This document shows, one piece after another, positions 45,829-54,776 of a stretch of DNA of 64,000 nucleotides. This stretch comes from Coriobacteriaceae bacterium (GTDB lineage Bacteria; Actinomycetota; Coriobacteriia; Coriobacteriales; Coriobacteriaceae). The translations under genes and the position numbers were made by a program. Position 1 is the stretch's first letter, and the number at the start of each line of letters is the position of its first letter. The notes under the pieces were generated by a model. The model made no database searches. It saw only the letters and a program-made list of their open reading frames with translations, and was not told the origin of the DNA. Location: assembly GCA_902363125.1 (NCBI GenBank), contig CABIZD010000002.1:206851-270850 (forward strand). Direction: 5' to 3'.

Positions 45829-45845
45829 ATCCGCCACTTCCTCAC

Positions 45846-46436
45846 CTACAGCGCGCCGTCCAGCATAAGGTTCACCTTGAGCACGTTGACCGTGGGCTCG
45901 CCGAACACGCCGAGGAAACGGCCCTTGGTGCACGCGGCGATGATGTCGCGCACCTCGTCCTCACTTTTGCCCGTGGCCTTGGCAAGGCGCGGAACCTGGT
46001 ACTCGGCGGCATCCGGAGAGATCTCCGGGTCGAGACCGGACCCCGAACACGTCACCAGATCGACGGGCACGGCGTCCATATCGGCATCGGGGTTGGCGGC
46101 GCGGATCTTCTTCACGCGCGCATCTATCAGCTGCCGATACTCCTCACTCGCCGGGGACAGGTTGGACGGGACACCATACGCCATGAGCTCGCCGTCTTCG
46201 CCTTCGACAATTGACACGTTCTGGATACGACCCCACATGTGGGCTTCGTCATCAAAGTTCTGGCCGATGAGTTCGGAACCCACAACCTTGCCGTCGACCG
46301 TAATGAGCGAACCGTTCGCCTGATACGGGAACGCAACCTGGGCGATGCCGGTCACGACGAGCGTATAGCCCAGGCCGCAGACAACGGTAAACAGCGCGAA
46401 CACGCCCAGTGCGCGCGATGTAACACCTTTGAACAT
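45846..46436 (-). CDS. kdpC: K+-transporting ATPase subunit C
   Basis: 196 residues. One N-terminal membrane helix (LGVFALFTVVCGLGYTLVVTG), then the soluble domain with GQNFDDEAHMWGR, VTCSGSGLDPEISPDAA and the GEPTVNVLKVNLML end typical of KdpC. It assists ATP binding or assembly of KdpFABC. Last gene of the operon; starts 12 bp after the kdpB stop codon. Confidence 0.95.
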   Translation of the reverse strand: MFKGVTSRALGVFALFTVVCGLGYTLVVTGIAQVAFPYQANGSLITVDGKVVGSELIGQNFDDEAHMWGRIQNVSIVEGEDGELMAYGVPSNLSPASEEYRQLIDARVKKIRAANPDADMDAVPVDLVTCSGSGLDPEISPDAAEYQVPRLAKATGKSEDEVRDIIAACTKGRFLGVFGEPTVNVLKVNLMLDGAL

Positions 46437-46448
46437 ACAAACCTCCAC

Positions 46449-48503
46449 TTACATAATGCCGCATAACGCGAGCAGCATGTCGATGAGCTTGATGAATACG
46501 AACGGGGCAACGATGCCGCCCAGACCCCACACGAGCAGGTTGTGGGTCAGCAGCTGTCCGGACGGGACCTCGCGATACTTAACGCCCTTCAGCGCGGCCG
46601 GGATCAGCGCGACGATAACGAGCGCGTTATAGATGATGGCCGAAAGAACCGCGGACAGCGGGCTTGCCAGACCGAGGATGTTGAGCGCGCCAAGGCCCGG
46701 GTAGATCGGCGAGAACAGGGCCGGGATGATAGCGAAGTACTTCGCCACGTCGTTGGCCACCGAGAAGGTCGTGAGCGAACCGCGGGTCATGAGCAGCTGC
46801 TTGCCAATACGCACGACCTCGATGAGCTTGGTGGGGCTGGAGTCGAGGTCGACCATGTTGCCGGCCTCCTTGGCAGCCTGGGTGCCCGTGTTCATGGCCA
46901 CGGCGACGTCGGCCTGGGCCAGAGCGGGCGCGTCGTTGGTGCCGTCGCCGGTCATGGCGACCAGGTGGCCCTCACGCTGGAACTCGCGGATCTTCTCGAG
47001 CTTGCCTTCAGGGGTGGCCTCGGCCAGAAAGTCGTCAACGCCGGCCTCGGCGGCGATTGCCGCGGCGGTGAGCGGGTTGTCGCCCGTCACCATGATGGTC
47101 TTGATGCCCATCTTGCGCAGGTCGGCGAACTTCTCCTTAACGCCGGACTTGATGATGTCCTTGAGGTACACAACGCCCAGCACGCGGCAGTTCTTGGTCA
47201 CGACCAGCGGGGTGCCGCCGGCCTTGGCGATGCGCTCGACGACGTCGTCGCACTCCTGGGAGAACACGCCGCCGGCTGCCTCCACATAGGTGCGCACGGA
47301 ATCGGCAGCGCCCTTGCGGATCTCATTGCCCTCGTAGTTCACGCCGGACATACGCGTTGCCGCGGTGAACGGGATGAACTCCATGCCCTTATCCTCGAGT
47401 GTGCGGCCGCGCAGCCCAAACTGCTCCTTGGCGAGCACGACGATGGAACGGCCCTCGGGGGTCTCGTCGGCCAGCGAGGAAAGCTGGGCGGCATCGGCCA
47501 GCTCCGCGGGATCGACGCCGTCGACCGGGATGAACTCGGCGGCTTGGCGGTTACCCAGGGTGATGGTGCCGGTCTTGTCGAGCATGAGGATGTCGACGTC
47601 GCCGGCGGCCTCGATGGCGCGGCCGGACATGGCCAGCACGTTGGCCTCGTTCAGACGGCTCATGCCGGCGATGCCGATGGCGGACAGAAGGGCGCCGATG
47701 GTAGTGGGAGCCAGGCACACGAGCAGCGCCACGAGCGTGGTCACGGCCGTGGGGTTGACCATGTCGTTAAGACCGGACGAGAAGCAGGAGTAACAATACA
47801 GGGCCAACGTGACCAGGATAAAGACGATGGAGAGGGCCACCAGGAAGATCTCCAGAGCAATCTCGTTAGGGGTCTTCTTACGCGCGGCACCCTCGACCAT
47901 CGCGATCATCTTGTCCAGGAAGCTCTGGCCGGGCTCGCTGGAGATCTTGACGATGATCCAGTCGGACAGCACCGTGGTACCACCGGTAACGGCAGAGCGG
48001 TCGCCGCCAGCCTCGCGAACCACGGGTGCAGACTCGCCGGTGATGGCCGACTCATCAACCGAGGCGGCACCCTCGATGACATCGCCGTCTCCCGGAATCT
48101 GCTCGCCGGCGCGTACGATCACCAGGTCGCCGCGCGTGAGCTCGGTGCCGGGAACGACGGTGAAGTGCTCCTTGTCCTCAACGGACTCGATGCGATGGGC
48201 CTCGACATCCTTCTTGGCCGCACGCAGGGAATCGGCCTGGGCCTTACCGCGGCCCTCGGCAAGCGCCTCAGCGAAGTTCGAGAACAGGTCGGTGAGCCAC
48301 AGGATGACCGCGATGGCGACCACATAGTAAGTGGGCACACCCGCGTCCTGCACACCGAAGATGGAAGCGACGGCCAGGACGGAGGTCATGACGGCGGAAA
48401 GCCACACCAGGAACATGACCGGGTTTTGAATCTGGACGCGAGGATCCAACTTGGCAAACGAGTCGCGGACCGCGCGGCCCATCATGTCTTTTTGCATAGC
48501 CAT
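46449..48503 (-). CDS. kdpB: K+-transporting P-type ATPase subunit B
   Basis: 684 residues. The phosphorylated Asp is in [13 protein letters not shown]. The actuator motif ITGES contains the Ser that, in E. coli, is phosphorylated to switch the pump off. [20 protein letters not shown] is the hinge motif. Membrane helices and KdpB-type C-terminus are normal. It powers K+ movement through KdpA at the cost of ATP. The start at 48503 follows AGGAGGGC. Confidence 0.97.
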   Translation of the reverse strand: MAMQKDMMGRAVRDSFAKLDPRVQIQNPVMFLVWLSAVMTSVLAVASIFGVQDAGVPTYYVVAIAVILWLTDLFSNFAEALAEGRGKAQADSLRAAKKDVEAHRIESVEDKEHFTVVPGTELTRGDLVIVRAGEQIPGDGDVIEGAASVDESAITGESAPVVREAGGDRSAVTGGTTVLSDWIIVKISSEPGQSFLDKMIAMVEGAARKKTPNEIALEIFLVALSIVFILVTLALYCYSCFSSGLNDMVNPTAVTTLVALLVCLAPTTIGALLSAIGIAGMSRLNEANVLAMSGRAIEAAGDVDILMLDKTGTITLGNRQAAEFIPVDGVDPAELADAAQLSSLADETPEGRSIVVLAKEQFGLRGRTLEDKGMEFIPFTAATRMSGVNYEGNEIRKGAADSVRTYVEAAGGVFSQECDDVVERIAKAGGTPLVVTKNCRVLGVVYLKDIIKSGVKEKFADLRKMGIKTIMVTGDNPLTAAAIAAEAGVDDFLAEATPEGKLEKIREFQREGHLVAMTGDGTNDAPALAQADVAVAMNTGTQAAKEAGNMVDLDSSPTKLIEVVRIGKQLLMTRGSLTTFSVANDVAKYFAIIPALFSPIYPGLGALNILGLASPLSAVLSAIIYNALVIVALIPAALKGVKYREVPSGQLLTHNLLVWGLGGIVAPFVFIKLIDMLLALCGIM

Positions 48504-48519
48504 AAATCTGCGCCCTCCT

Positions 48520-50343
48520 TTACGCAATCATCTGGAAGAACTCGGCAACGGGGCCAAGCGCCAGGGCCGGGAAGAAGCTCAGAGCACCGATCAGCAGAAC
48601 GATGAACACGAGCAGGAATACGAACATGCCGTTGGTGGTAGACAGGGTACCGGCGCTCTCGGCGACCTTACCTTTCTTGGCCAGCGAGCCGGCGATAGCC
48701 AGCGTACCGATGATGGGCATGAAGCGGGCGAACAGCATCTCGAGGCCGAGCATGACGTTGATCCAGGGAATGTTGCAGTTCATGCCTGCAAACGCCGAGC
48801 CGTTGTTGCCGCCGCATGAGGTGAAGGCATACAGCACCTCGGAGAAGCCGTGCGCGCCACCATTGTTGAGCTGGTCGGCAAGACCGGGCACCATGCAGGC
48901 GATGGCCGAGCACACCAGAATGGCAAACGGAGTTGCCAGGCACAGGACAACTGCCCAGCGCATCTCGCCCGGCTCGATCTTCTTGCCCAGGAACTCAGGC
49001 GTGCGTCCGACCATGAGGCCGGCGATGAACACTGTGAGGATTGCGAAGCCGATCATGCCGTACAGGCCGCAGCCCACGCCGCCGAAGACGACCTCGCCCA
49101 GAGCCATCTGGAGCATCTGGACAAAACCGCCCAGCGGGGTGTAGGAGTCGTGCATGGAGTTGACCGAGCCGTTGGAAGCAGCCGTCGTGAAAGCGGACCA
49201 GGTGGAAGAGGAGGCGATGCCAAAGCGGCTCTCCTTGCCCTCCATGTTGCCGCCGGCCTGGCCATCGGTCATCTCGATGTTGACCGCTCCGCCATCGGCC
49301 AGCTGCGGGGTGCCCGCATGTTCGTTGACGGCGATGATGCCGGTGAAGATCACCAGCAGGATAAACATGGCGGCAAAGATAGCCTTGCCCTGCTTGGTGT
49401 TCTTGACGCCGATACCGAAGGTGAAGCAGCAGGCGGCCGGGATCAGCAGCAGGCTGGTCATCTCGATGATGTTGGTGAAGGCACTGGGGTTCTCATACGG
49501 ATGGGCGGAGTTCACGCCGAAGAAGCCGCCGCCGTTGGTGCCGGACTGCTTGATGGCGACCTGAGGAGCCGCGGGACCCTGGGGCAGGAACTGCTTGGTG
49601 ACCACGCGCGCGCCCTCGACAACCTTGCCGTCGACCTTGACCGTGTCGCCCTCGATCTGGGCGCCGTCGATGACGCTCCAGCCGCCGTCTGCATTAGGCT
49701 GGACAGCGACGGGCTCTACGAGCTCAGCCTTCTGAGCCGGCTGGAAGTTGGAGATGACGCCACCGGCAGCCAGGCAGATGCCGAACACGAGGTTCAGCGG
49801 GATGAGCACATACAGGACGGTGCGGGTGAGGTCGACCCAGAAGGAACCCAGACCCTGCTCCTTGACCTGACGGAAGCCGCGGATCAGCGCGAACATGACC
49901 GCGATACCGGTGCCAGCGGAAACGAAGTTCTGCACGGTGAGGCCCATGAACTGCACAAAGTAGGACAGGGTGGTCTCACCGGAATAGGATTGCCAATTGG
50001 TGTTGGTTATGAAGGAAGCGGCCGTATTGAACGACAGGTCCCACGACACACCCGGCAGGTGCTGGGGATTGCCTGGCAAGAAGGACTGAAGCGCCTGGAG
50101 TGCCACAAGAACCACGAGGCCGATCCCCGAAAAGACCAGCACGCTCGCCAGGTAGCGCCTACACCCCATCTGCTCTGCCGCGTCGATGCGAAGCAGACGA
50201 TAGACGCCACGCTCTACAGGAGCAATCACAGGCGACAGGAACGTATGCTCACCATCCATGATATGGGCCATGAATCGACCGAGCGGAACGGCCAGGACGA
50301 CGAGCACGGCAAAGTACAAGATGTACTGAATCGCAGCGTCCAT
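48520..50343 (-). CDS. kdpA: K+-transporting ATPase subunit A
   Basis: 607 residues, ten-helix K+ channel-like subunit. Selectivity segments can be seen: [39 protein letters not shown] and [13 protein letters not shown] somewhat long extracytoplasmic loop after helix 4 ([20 protein letters not shown]) is present. It takes K+ from outside and passes it to KdpB. Its start is 3 bp after the kdpF stop codon. Confidence 0.97.
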   Translation of the reverse strand: MDAAIQYILYFAVLVVLAVPLGRFMAHIMDGEHTFLSPVIAPVERGVYRLLRIDAAEQMGCRRYLASVLVFSGIGLVVLVALQALQSFLPGNPQHLPGVSWDLSFNTAASFITNTNWQSYSGETTLSYFVQFMGLTVQNFVSAGTGIAVMFALIRGFRQVKEQGLGSFWVDLTRTVLYVLIPLNLVFGICLAAGGVISNFQPAQKAELVEPVAVQPNADGGWSVIDGAQIEGDTVKVDGKVVEGARVVTKQFLPQGPAAPQVAIKQSGTNGGGFFGVNSAHPYENPSAFTNIIEMTSLLLIPAACCFTFGIGVKNTKQGKAIFAAMFILLVIFTGIIAVNEHAGTPQLADGGAVNIEMTDGQAGGNMEGKESRFGIASSSTWSAFTTAASNGSVNSMHDSYTPLGGFVQMLQMALGEVVFGGVGCGLYGMIGFAILTVFIAGLMVGRTPEFLGKKIEPGEMRWAVVLCLATPFAILVCSAIACMVPGLADQLNNGGAHGFSEVLYAFTSCGGNNGSAFAGMNCNIPWINVMLGLEMLFARFMPIIGTLAIAGSLAKKGKVAESAGTLSTTNGMFVFLLVFIVLLIGALSFFPALALGPVAEFFQMIA

Positions 50344-50346
50344 AGT

Positions 50347-50433
50347 TTACGAATCACTCCTCATCAGAATGTAGATGTAATAGATAAAGAGTCCAATGCA
50401 GACGACTCCGATAATGGGAATGAGGATGTCCAT
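50347..50433 (-). CDS. kdpF: K+-transporting ATPase small subunit F
   Basis: A 28-residue single-helix peptide reading MDILIPIIGVVCIGLFIYYI and ending MRSDS. It stabilises the Kdp complex at the KdpA-KdpB interface. AAAGGGGCGG lies before the ATG. It is first in kdpFABC and transcribed away from kdpDE. Confidence 0.9.
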   Translation of the reverse strand: MDILIPIIGVVCIGLFIYYIYILMRSDS

Positions 50434-50546
50434 TACCGCCCCTTTCACGCGCGGTCCGATGTCTCGGACGCCTGCTCTCGCAAGCGTCTGGGGACAGTAA
50501 ACGCTTCTAGGGATTAAAGAGGCGTGAGGGCTGGGGCTCACGACCT

Positions 50547-50565
50547 TAAGATGCCGTAAAGATGC
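50547..50565. promoter_or_regulatory. Candidate KdpE operator between kdpF and kdpD
   Basis: AAGATGC occurs twice as a direct repeat (50548-50554 and 50559-50565), 11 bp apart, which is the spacing that OmpR-type dimers prefer. It lies in the 243-bp divergent gap, which holds no other gene. Confidence 0.45.
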
Positions 50566-50676
50566 AGGTAGAAAGCACTATTGCGGCTGCAGTGCGCCTA
50601 TACTCGACCTCGCGAGCATACAGTGGCGTCCTCGCCGCGTATGCACGCATGGACAACGCTTCAGAAAGGCTACGCT

Positions 50677-53412
50677 ATGCAGCGCGACGCATCGGACACT
50701 CGCGTCAATCCAGACCTCATCCTCAAGGCAATTGAGAAAGACGAGGTCGCCGATGACGCTCGAACCAGCCGGGGACACCTCAAGATTTTCTTTGGCTACG
50801 CTGCTGGCGCAGGCAAAACCTATGCGATGCTTCAAGCCGCCCACGCCGCCAAGCGGCGAGGTGTCGACGTCGTCGCGGGATACATCGAGCCGCACGAACG
50901 TCCGGCAACTGCCCATCTTGCACAAGGGCTTGAGAACGTGCCCTGTAAACTCATCGAGCACAACGGCATTGCGCTCAGCGAGTTCGACCTAGATGCGGCT
51001 ATCGAGCGCGCCCCTCGGCTCATCCTTGTCGACGAGCTCGCCCATACGAATGCGCCGGGGTCTCGCCACGACAAACGCTATCAAGACGTCGAGGAACTTC
51101 TACATGCGGGCATCGACGTCTATACGACCGTGAACGTTCAGCATATCGAGAGCCTAAACGACATGGTTGCATCCATCACCGGCGTTGTCGTGAGCGAACG
51201 AATCCCCGACCGTATCTTCGATGATGCCGACCAGGTCGAGCTCGTCGACATAGAGCCCGAAGATCTACTTGAGCGCCTTCGCGCCGGCCTCGTCTACCGT
51301 CCCGCACAAGCCGACCGAGCACAGCAGCATTTTTTTACCGTCGAGAACCTCACCGCACTCCGAGAAATCGCGCTGCGCCGCTGCGCCGATCGCACCGGCT
51401 ACCTCACAGACGCCGCACGCGTGCTGGGAAACCGTGACTACTACACCAGGGAGCGTATCTTAGTCTGTGTCTCCCCGGCGCCGACCAATCCCCGCATCGT
51501 CCGTGCCGCCGCACGCATGGCGAAAGCGTTTCGCAGCGAGCTCGTCGCCCTGTTCGTAGAGAGCCCGCGCGCGCAGGCCATGAGCGATAATGAGCGCGCC
51601 AAGCTTGCAGCCAATATCGCCCTAGCCGAACAGCTCGGAGCACATATGGAAACCGTCTATGGCGACGACATCGCGTTTCAGATCTCCGAGTTCGCGCGCC
51701 TGTCGGGTATTTCGAAGATCGTCATGGGGCGCACGGGCGAGCGTAGCAGCGTCCGTCAGGCCCTCTTCGGCCGCAAATCTCTCGTAGAACAGCTCATAAC
51801 ATTCGCCCCGAACCTCGACATTTACATCATTCCAGACCAGTCGACTCCGCCCTCCCGACCCGAAGGACGCCGTCGTGCGCTCGCCCTGCAGCCGCCCAGC
51901 AGCCGTGACGTGCTTCGCACGCTGGCCCTCTCTCTTGTCGCCACGGCGATCGGCACGGCTTTCCGCCATCTGGGTTTTGCCGATTCCAGCATCATATCCC
52001 TCTATATCCTCACGGCCCTGCTGACCGCCGTCACCACGACGGGGCGTATCTGCACGATCGTATCGAGCGTGCTCTCTGTAGTGCTTTACAACTTCTGCTT
52101 CGTCACGCCTCTGTTTTCGCTCGCCAGCTACGACCGAAGCTATCTGGTCACGTTCGGCATCATGTTCGCTACCGCTATGGTCGCCGGCGAGTTAACTGCG
52201 CGCATCGCCGACAACGCCCGTACCTCCGCCGAGAATGCATTCAAAACGCGCGTACTCCTCGAAACGAACCAGCTCTTGCAGCAAGCCCATAGCGCGGAGG
52301 AGTGCGCCCGCGTCACCATGAACCAACTCATCAAACTGCTAAAACTCGACGTGGTCTTCTACTCCGCCGAACACGGCACGCTCGGCAAGGCGCTCTATGA
52401 GTCCGCTGGCACCGAAAACCGATCCGCGTCGCTGCTCACCGATTACGAGCGCGCCGTTGCAACCTGGACCTATACCAACAACAAGCGCGCGGGCGCAAGC
52501 ACGCGGACCCTGCCTGAGGCGCGCTGTCTCTACCTCGCGGTTCGCACCGGCGACAAAGTATTCGGTGTCATCGGCATCGCCCTGGAGGGGCGCGAGATCG
52601 AAGCCTTCGAGCATTCGATCGTCCTATCTATCGTAGGTGAATGCGCCTTGGCGCTCGAAAGCGACCGGGCGGCGCAAGAGCGCGAAGAGGCTGCGGTCTT
52701 GGCGAAAAACGAGCAGCTGCGTGCCAACCTTTTGCGCTCCATCGGCCACGATTTGAGGACACCCCTCACGGCTATATCCGGATCTGCGGCAATCCTTCGG
52801 AAGAGCGACGAGAAACTCAGCCTCGAACAACGCTGCGATCTTGCCGATGCCATCTACGACGACTCCCTCTGGCTTATCGATACCGTGGAGAACCTCCTCG
52901 CCATCACACGCGTCGAGGACGGCACCATTCACCTCAACTTCACATCCGAGCTCATCGACGAGGTCATCGAGGCCGCCCTCAGCCATGTCGCCCAAGCATC
53001 GCATGGACGTACCGTCACCATCGAGCACACTGACGACATCCTGCTGGTACGCATCGACGTCCATCTCATCATGCAGGTGCTTACGAATCTCATCATGAAC
53101 GCCTTCAAATACACGCCCGAGGACTCGACTGTCACCATCAGCGCACGTCGCGAGGGTGCGTTCGTCGTGGTGGACGTCGCAGACGATGGGCCGGGTGTGG
53201 CAGACTGCGACAAGCCTCATATCTTTGAGCGCTTCTTCACCTCAAGCAATACGCGGCCCGTGGATTCGCGTCGAAGCATCGGCCTTGGGCTGTCGCTCTG
53301 CCGCTCCATCGTGGAGGCGCATGGCGGCGTCATCGAAGCTCGCGACAACCACCCCCATGGGGCCGTCTTCCGTTTTACCCTGCCCGCCGAGGAGATCGAG
53401 ATTCATGAATAA
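50677..53412 (+). CDS. kdpD: Sensor histidine kinase KdpD
   Basis: 911 residues. The N-terminal KdpD domain has Walker A GYAAGAGKTY and DELAHTNAPGSRH; a universal-stress-type domain follows (about 235-365), then four membrane helices (about 400-500), a GAF-like region, the phospho-accepting His in GHDLRTPLTAISG, and the ATPase motifs LIMNAFKYTPED, DDGPGVAD and GLGLSLCRSIVEAHGG. It senses K+ limitation and passes phosphate to KdpE. I chose ATG 50677 because AGAAAGG precedes it and the protein then begins like other KdpD proteins. Confidence 0.95.
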   Translation: MQRDASDTRVNPDLILKAIEKDEVADDARTSRGHLKIFFGYAAGAGKTYAMLQAAHAAKRRGVDVVAGYIEPHERPATAHLAQGLENVPCKLIEHNGIALSEFDLDAAIERAPRLILVDELAHTNAPGSRHDKRYQDVEELLHAGIDVYTTVNVQHIESLNDMVASITGVVVSERIPDRIFDDADQVELVDIEPEDLLERLRAGLVYRPAQADRAQQHFFTVENLTALREIALRRCADRTGYLTDAARVLGNRDYYTRERILVCVSPAPTNPRIVRAAARMAKAFRSELVALFVESPRAQAMSDNERAKLAANIALAEQLGAHMETVYGDDIAFQISEFARLSGISKIVMGRTGERSSVRQALFGRKSLVEQLITFAPNLDIYIIPDQSTPPSRPEGRRRALALQPPSSRDVLRTLALSLVATAIGTAFRHLGFADSSIISLYILTALLTAVTTTGRICTIVSSVLSVVLYNFCFVTPLFSLASYDRSYLVTFGIMFATAMVAGELTARIADNARTSAENAFKTRVLLETNQLLQQAHSAEECARVTMNQLIKLLKLDVVFYSAEHGTLGKALYESAGTENRSASLLTDYERAVATWTYTNNKRAGASTRTLPEARCLYLAVRTGDKVFGVIGIALEGREIEAFEHSIVLSIVGECALALESDRAAQEREEAAVLAKNEQLRANLLRSIGHDLRTPLTAISGSAAILRKSDEKLSLEQRCDLADAIYDDSLWLIDTVENLLAITRVEDGTIHLNFTSELIDEVIEAALSHVAQASHGRTVTIEHTDDILLVRIDVHLIMQVLTNLIMNAFKYTPEDSTVTISARREGAFVVVDVADDGPGVADCDKPHIFERFFTSSNTRPVDSRRSIGLGLSLCRSIVEAHGGVIEARDNHPHGAVFRFTLPAEEIEIHE

Positions 53413-54109
53413 TGCCGCTAAGCCACGCATCCTCCTGGTCGAAGATGACCTGACCGTTCAAAACCTCGTTTCGACCGCGCTTGACCTCCACGGCTATGTC
53501 GTGAGCAAGGTTTGCAACGGCCAGGCCGCCATCATGGATGCGGTGTCGCACGGCCCCAGCCTCATCATGCTCGACCTCGGCCTTCCCGACATTGACGGTA
53601 TCGAGGTCATCACGAAGATCCGAAGCTGGTCGGCAGTCCCCATTATCGTCATTTCGGCGCGCTCCGAAGATTCCGACAAGATTGCAGCACTTGACGCAGG
53701 GGCAGACGACTACCTCACCAAGCCCTTTTCTGTGGATGAGCTGCTCGCGCGCGTCCGTGCGAATTTGAGGCGCTCCTCGATGGCGTCGAGCGAGTCGACA
53801 GAAGCGAGCACGTTCGACAACGGTCCGCTGCATATCGACTACGCCGCGGGATACGCGACGAAAGACGGACGCGAGCTCTCGCTCACCCCAACCGAGTACA
53901 AATTGCTCGTCCTTCTGGCGAAAAACGTCGACAAGGTGCTCACCCACACCTTCATCACCCGCGAGATATGGGGCACGAGCTGGGACAGCGATCTGGCGAG
54001 CCTGCGCGTGTTCATGCGCACCCTGCGCAAGAAGATCGAGGCAGACCCCTCTCACCCCAAGATGATTCAGACGCACATGGGTGTCGGGTACCGCATGCAG
54101 CGTCTCTAG
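53405..54109 (+). CDS. kdpE: Response regulator KdpE
   Basis: 234 residues: intact receiver with acidic pair (ILLVEDDLTV), phospho-Asp in LIMLDLGLPD and Lys in YLTKPFS, then an OmpR winged helix (LTPTEYKLLVLLAKNVDKVL ... MGVGYRMQ). The ATG lies inside the end of kdpD (8-bp overlap), giving coupled translation. It activates kdpFABC under low K+ or osmotic stress. Confidence 0.96.
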   Translation: MNNAAKPRILLVEDDLTVQNLVSTALDLHGYVVSKVCNGQAAIMDAVSHGPSLIMLDLGLPDIDGIEVITKIRSWSAVPIIVISARSEDSDKIAALDAGADDYLTKPFSVDELLARVRANLRRSSMASSESTEASTFDNGPLHIDYAAGYATKDGRELSLTPTEYKLLVLLAKNVDKVLTHTFITREIWGTSWDSDLASLRVFMRTLRKKIEADPSHPKMIQTHMGVGYRMQRL

Positions 54110-54119
54110 CCCACCCCAC

Positions 54120-54237
54120 AAAAAAGTTGCGGTGGAATACGGAGTAGATGAGGCCTTTGACAGACAAAACAGTCCGTATTTCACCGCAACTGATGGGTGG
54201 GATGGAGTTAGAGGCCCAGGTAGTTGGTCATGCCTTC
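54120..54237. repeat. 118-bp direct repeat, copy 2, with 67-bp hairpin
   Basis: Same as 45711-45828. Hairpin arms are 54125-54142 and 54174-54191. It lies 10 bp after the kdpE stop codon. The right end runs into the tail of a decayed coding fragment. Confidence 0.88.
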
Positions 54238-54327
54238 GACGGCGAGCTTAGCGCCTGCCACGGCATGAACCACGGTGAGCGGGCCGTTGACCACATAGTT
54301 AGCGATACCCCAAAAATACTCTTCAAC
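54208..54327 (-). pseudogene. C-terminal remnant of an unidentified gene
   Basis: On the minus strand an open stretch of 39 codons reads VEEYFWGIANYVVNGPLTVV ... and ends in GMTNYLGL and TAA. It looks like genuine protein with normal codon use, but it has no start codon or ribosome site and lies behind the terminator of the 54401 gene. The 118-bp repeat covers its last ~10 codons, and copy 1 near kdpC retains the matching GMTDYL. I cannot identify the parent protein. Confidence 0.5.
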
Positions 54328-54352
54328 TCGCCGCGCTCGCGTCCAAATGCAC

Positions 54353-54385
54353 AAAGCGCCCCGCGAACGGATACTCGCGAGGCGC
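54353..54385 (-). terminator. Terminator of the FeoB-associated peptide gene
   Basis: GCGCC-C-CGCGA (54356-54366) pairs with TCGCG-A-GGCGC (54375-54385); on the minus strand TTTG follows. It lies 15 bp beyond the stop codon. Confidence 0.7.
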
Positions 54386-54400
54386 CTGGATGCCTGGACC

Positions 54401-54601
54401 TTATTTGATACCGCGACCCAAGTCTTCGGCGATCTTGTCTACGCCCTTAAGCGCGGCGCAGGTTTTTTTGTTAGAACAATGCCCCGTGCAAACGCCACCC
54501 TGAGCGCAGTCGGCGCAGGTGCCCTTGCGGTAGATGCGCACGCACACGGCGGCAAACGCAATGCCGATAACAGCCAGTACAACAATATCGATAGGTGCCA
54601 T
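54401..54601 (-). CDS. FeoB-associated Cys-rich membrane peptide
   Basis: 66 residues: one N-terminal membrane helix (IVVLAVIGIAFAAVCVRIY), then a Cys-rich tail CADCAQGGVCTGHCSNKKTC. This is the pattern of the FeoB_associated family that often follows feoB and may bind iron. GAGGAGGC precedes the ATG. A terminator separates it from feoB, so it is either expressed by read-through or from its own promoter. Confidence 0.88.
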   Translation of the reverse strand: MAPIDIVVLAVIGIAFAAVCVRIYRKGTCADCAQGGVCTGHCSNKKTCAALKGVDKIAEDLGRGIK

Positions 54602-54714
54602 AGCAAGCCTCCTCTAGTTAACCTCCACTTACTTTACCCCATTCTCCACCTACCAAATAGGGACAGGTTTATTTTGGTCGGTTTTATCTGCGGAAATGCC
54701 ACATCTCCCTCACC

Positions 54715-54747
54715 AAAAAGCCCGAGTGTCGCTGGGACACCCGGGCT
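54715..54747 (-). terminator. Terminator of feoB
   Basis: AGCCCGAGTGTC (54719-54730) and GACACCCGGGCT (54736-54747), one or two mismatches, with T5 on the minus strand. It lies 30 bp beyond the feoB stop codon. Confidence 0.8.
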
Positions 54748-54776
54748 CGTGGAAAGGGGCTAATCCTTATTCGGAC

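Noticed and set aside
46542..48605. Plus-strand open frame of about 690 codons over kdpB
   Set aside because: Mirror of kdpB; composition is His/Asp/Gly-rich without any domain.
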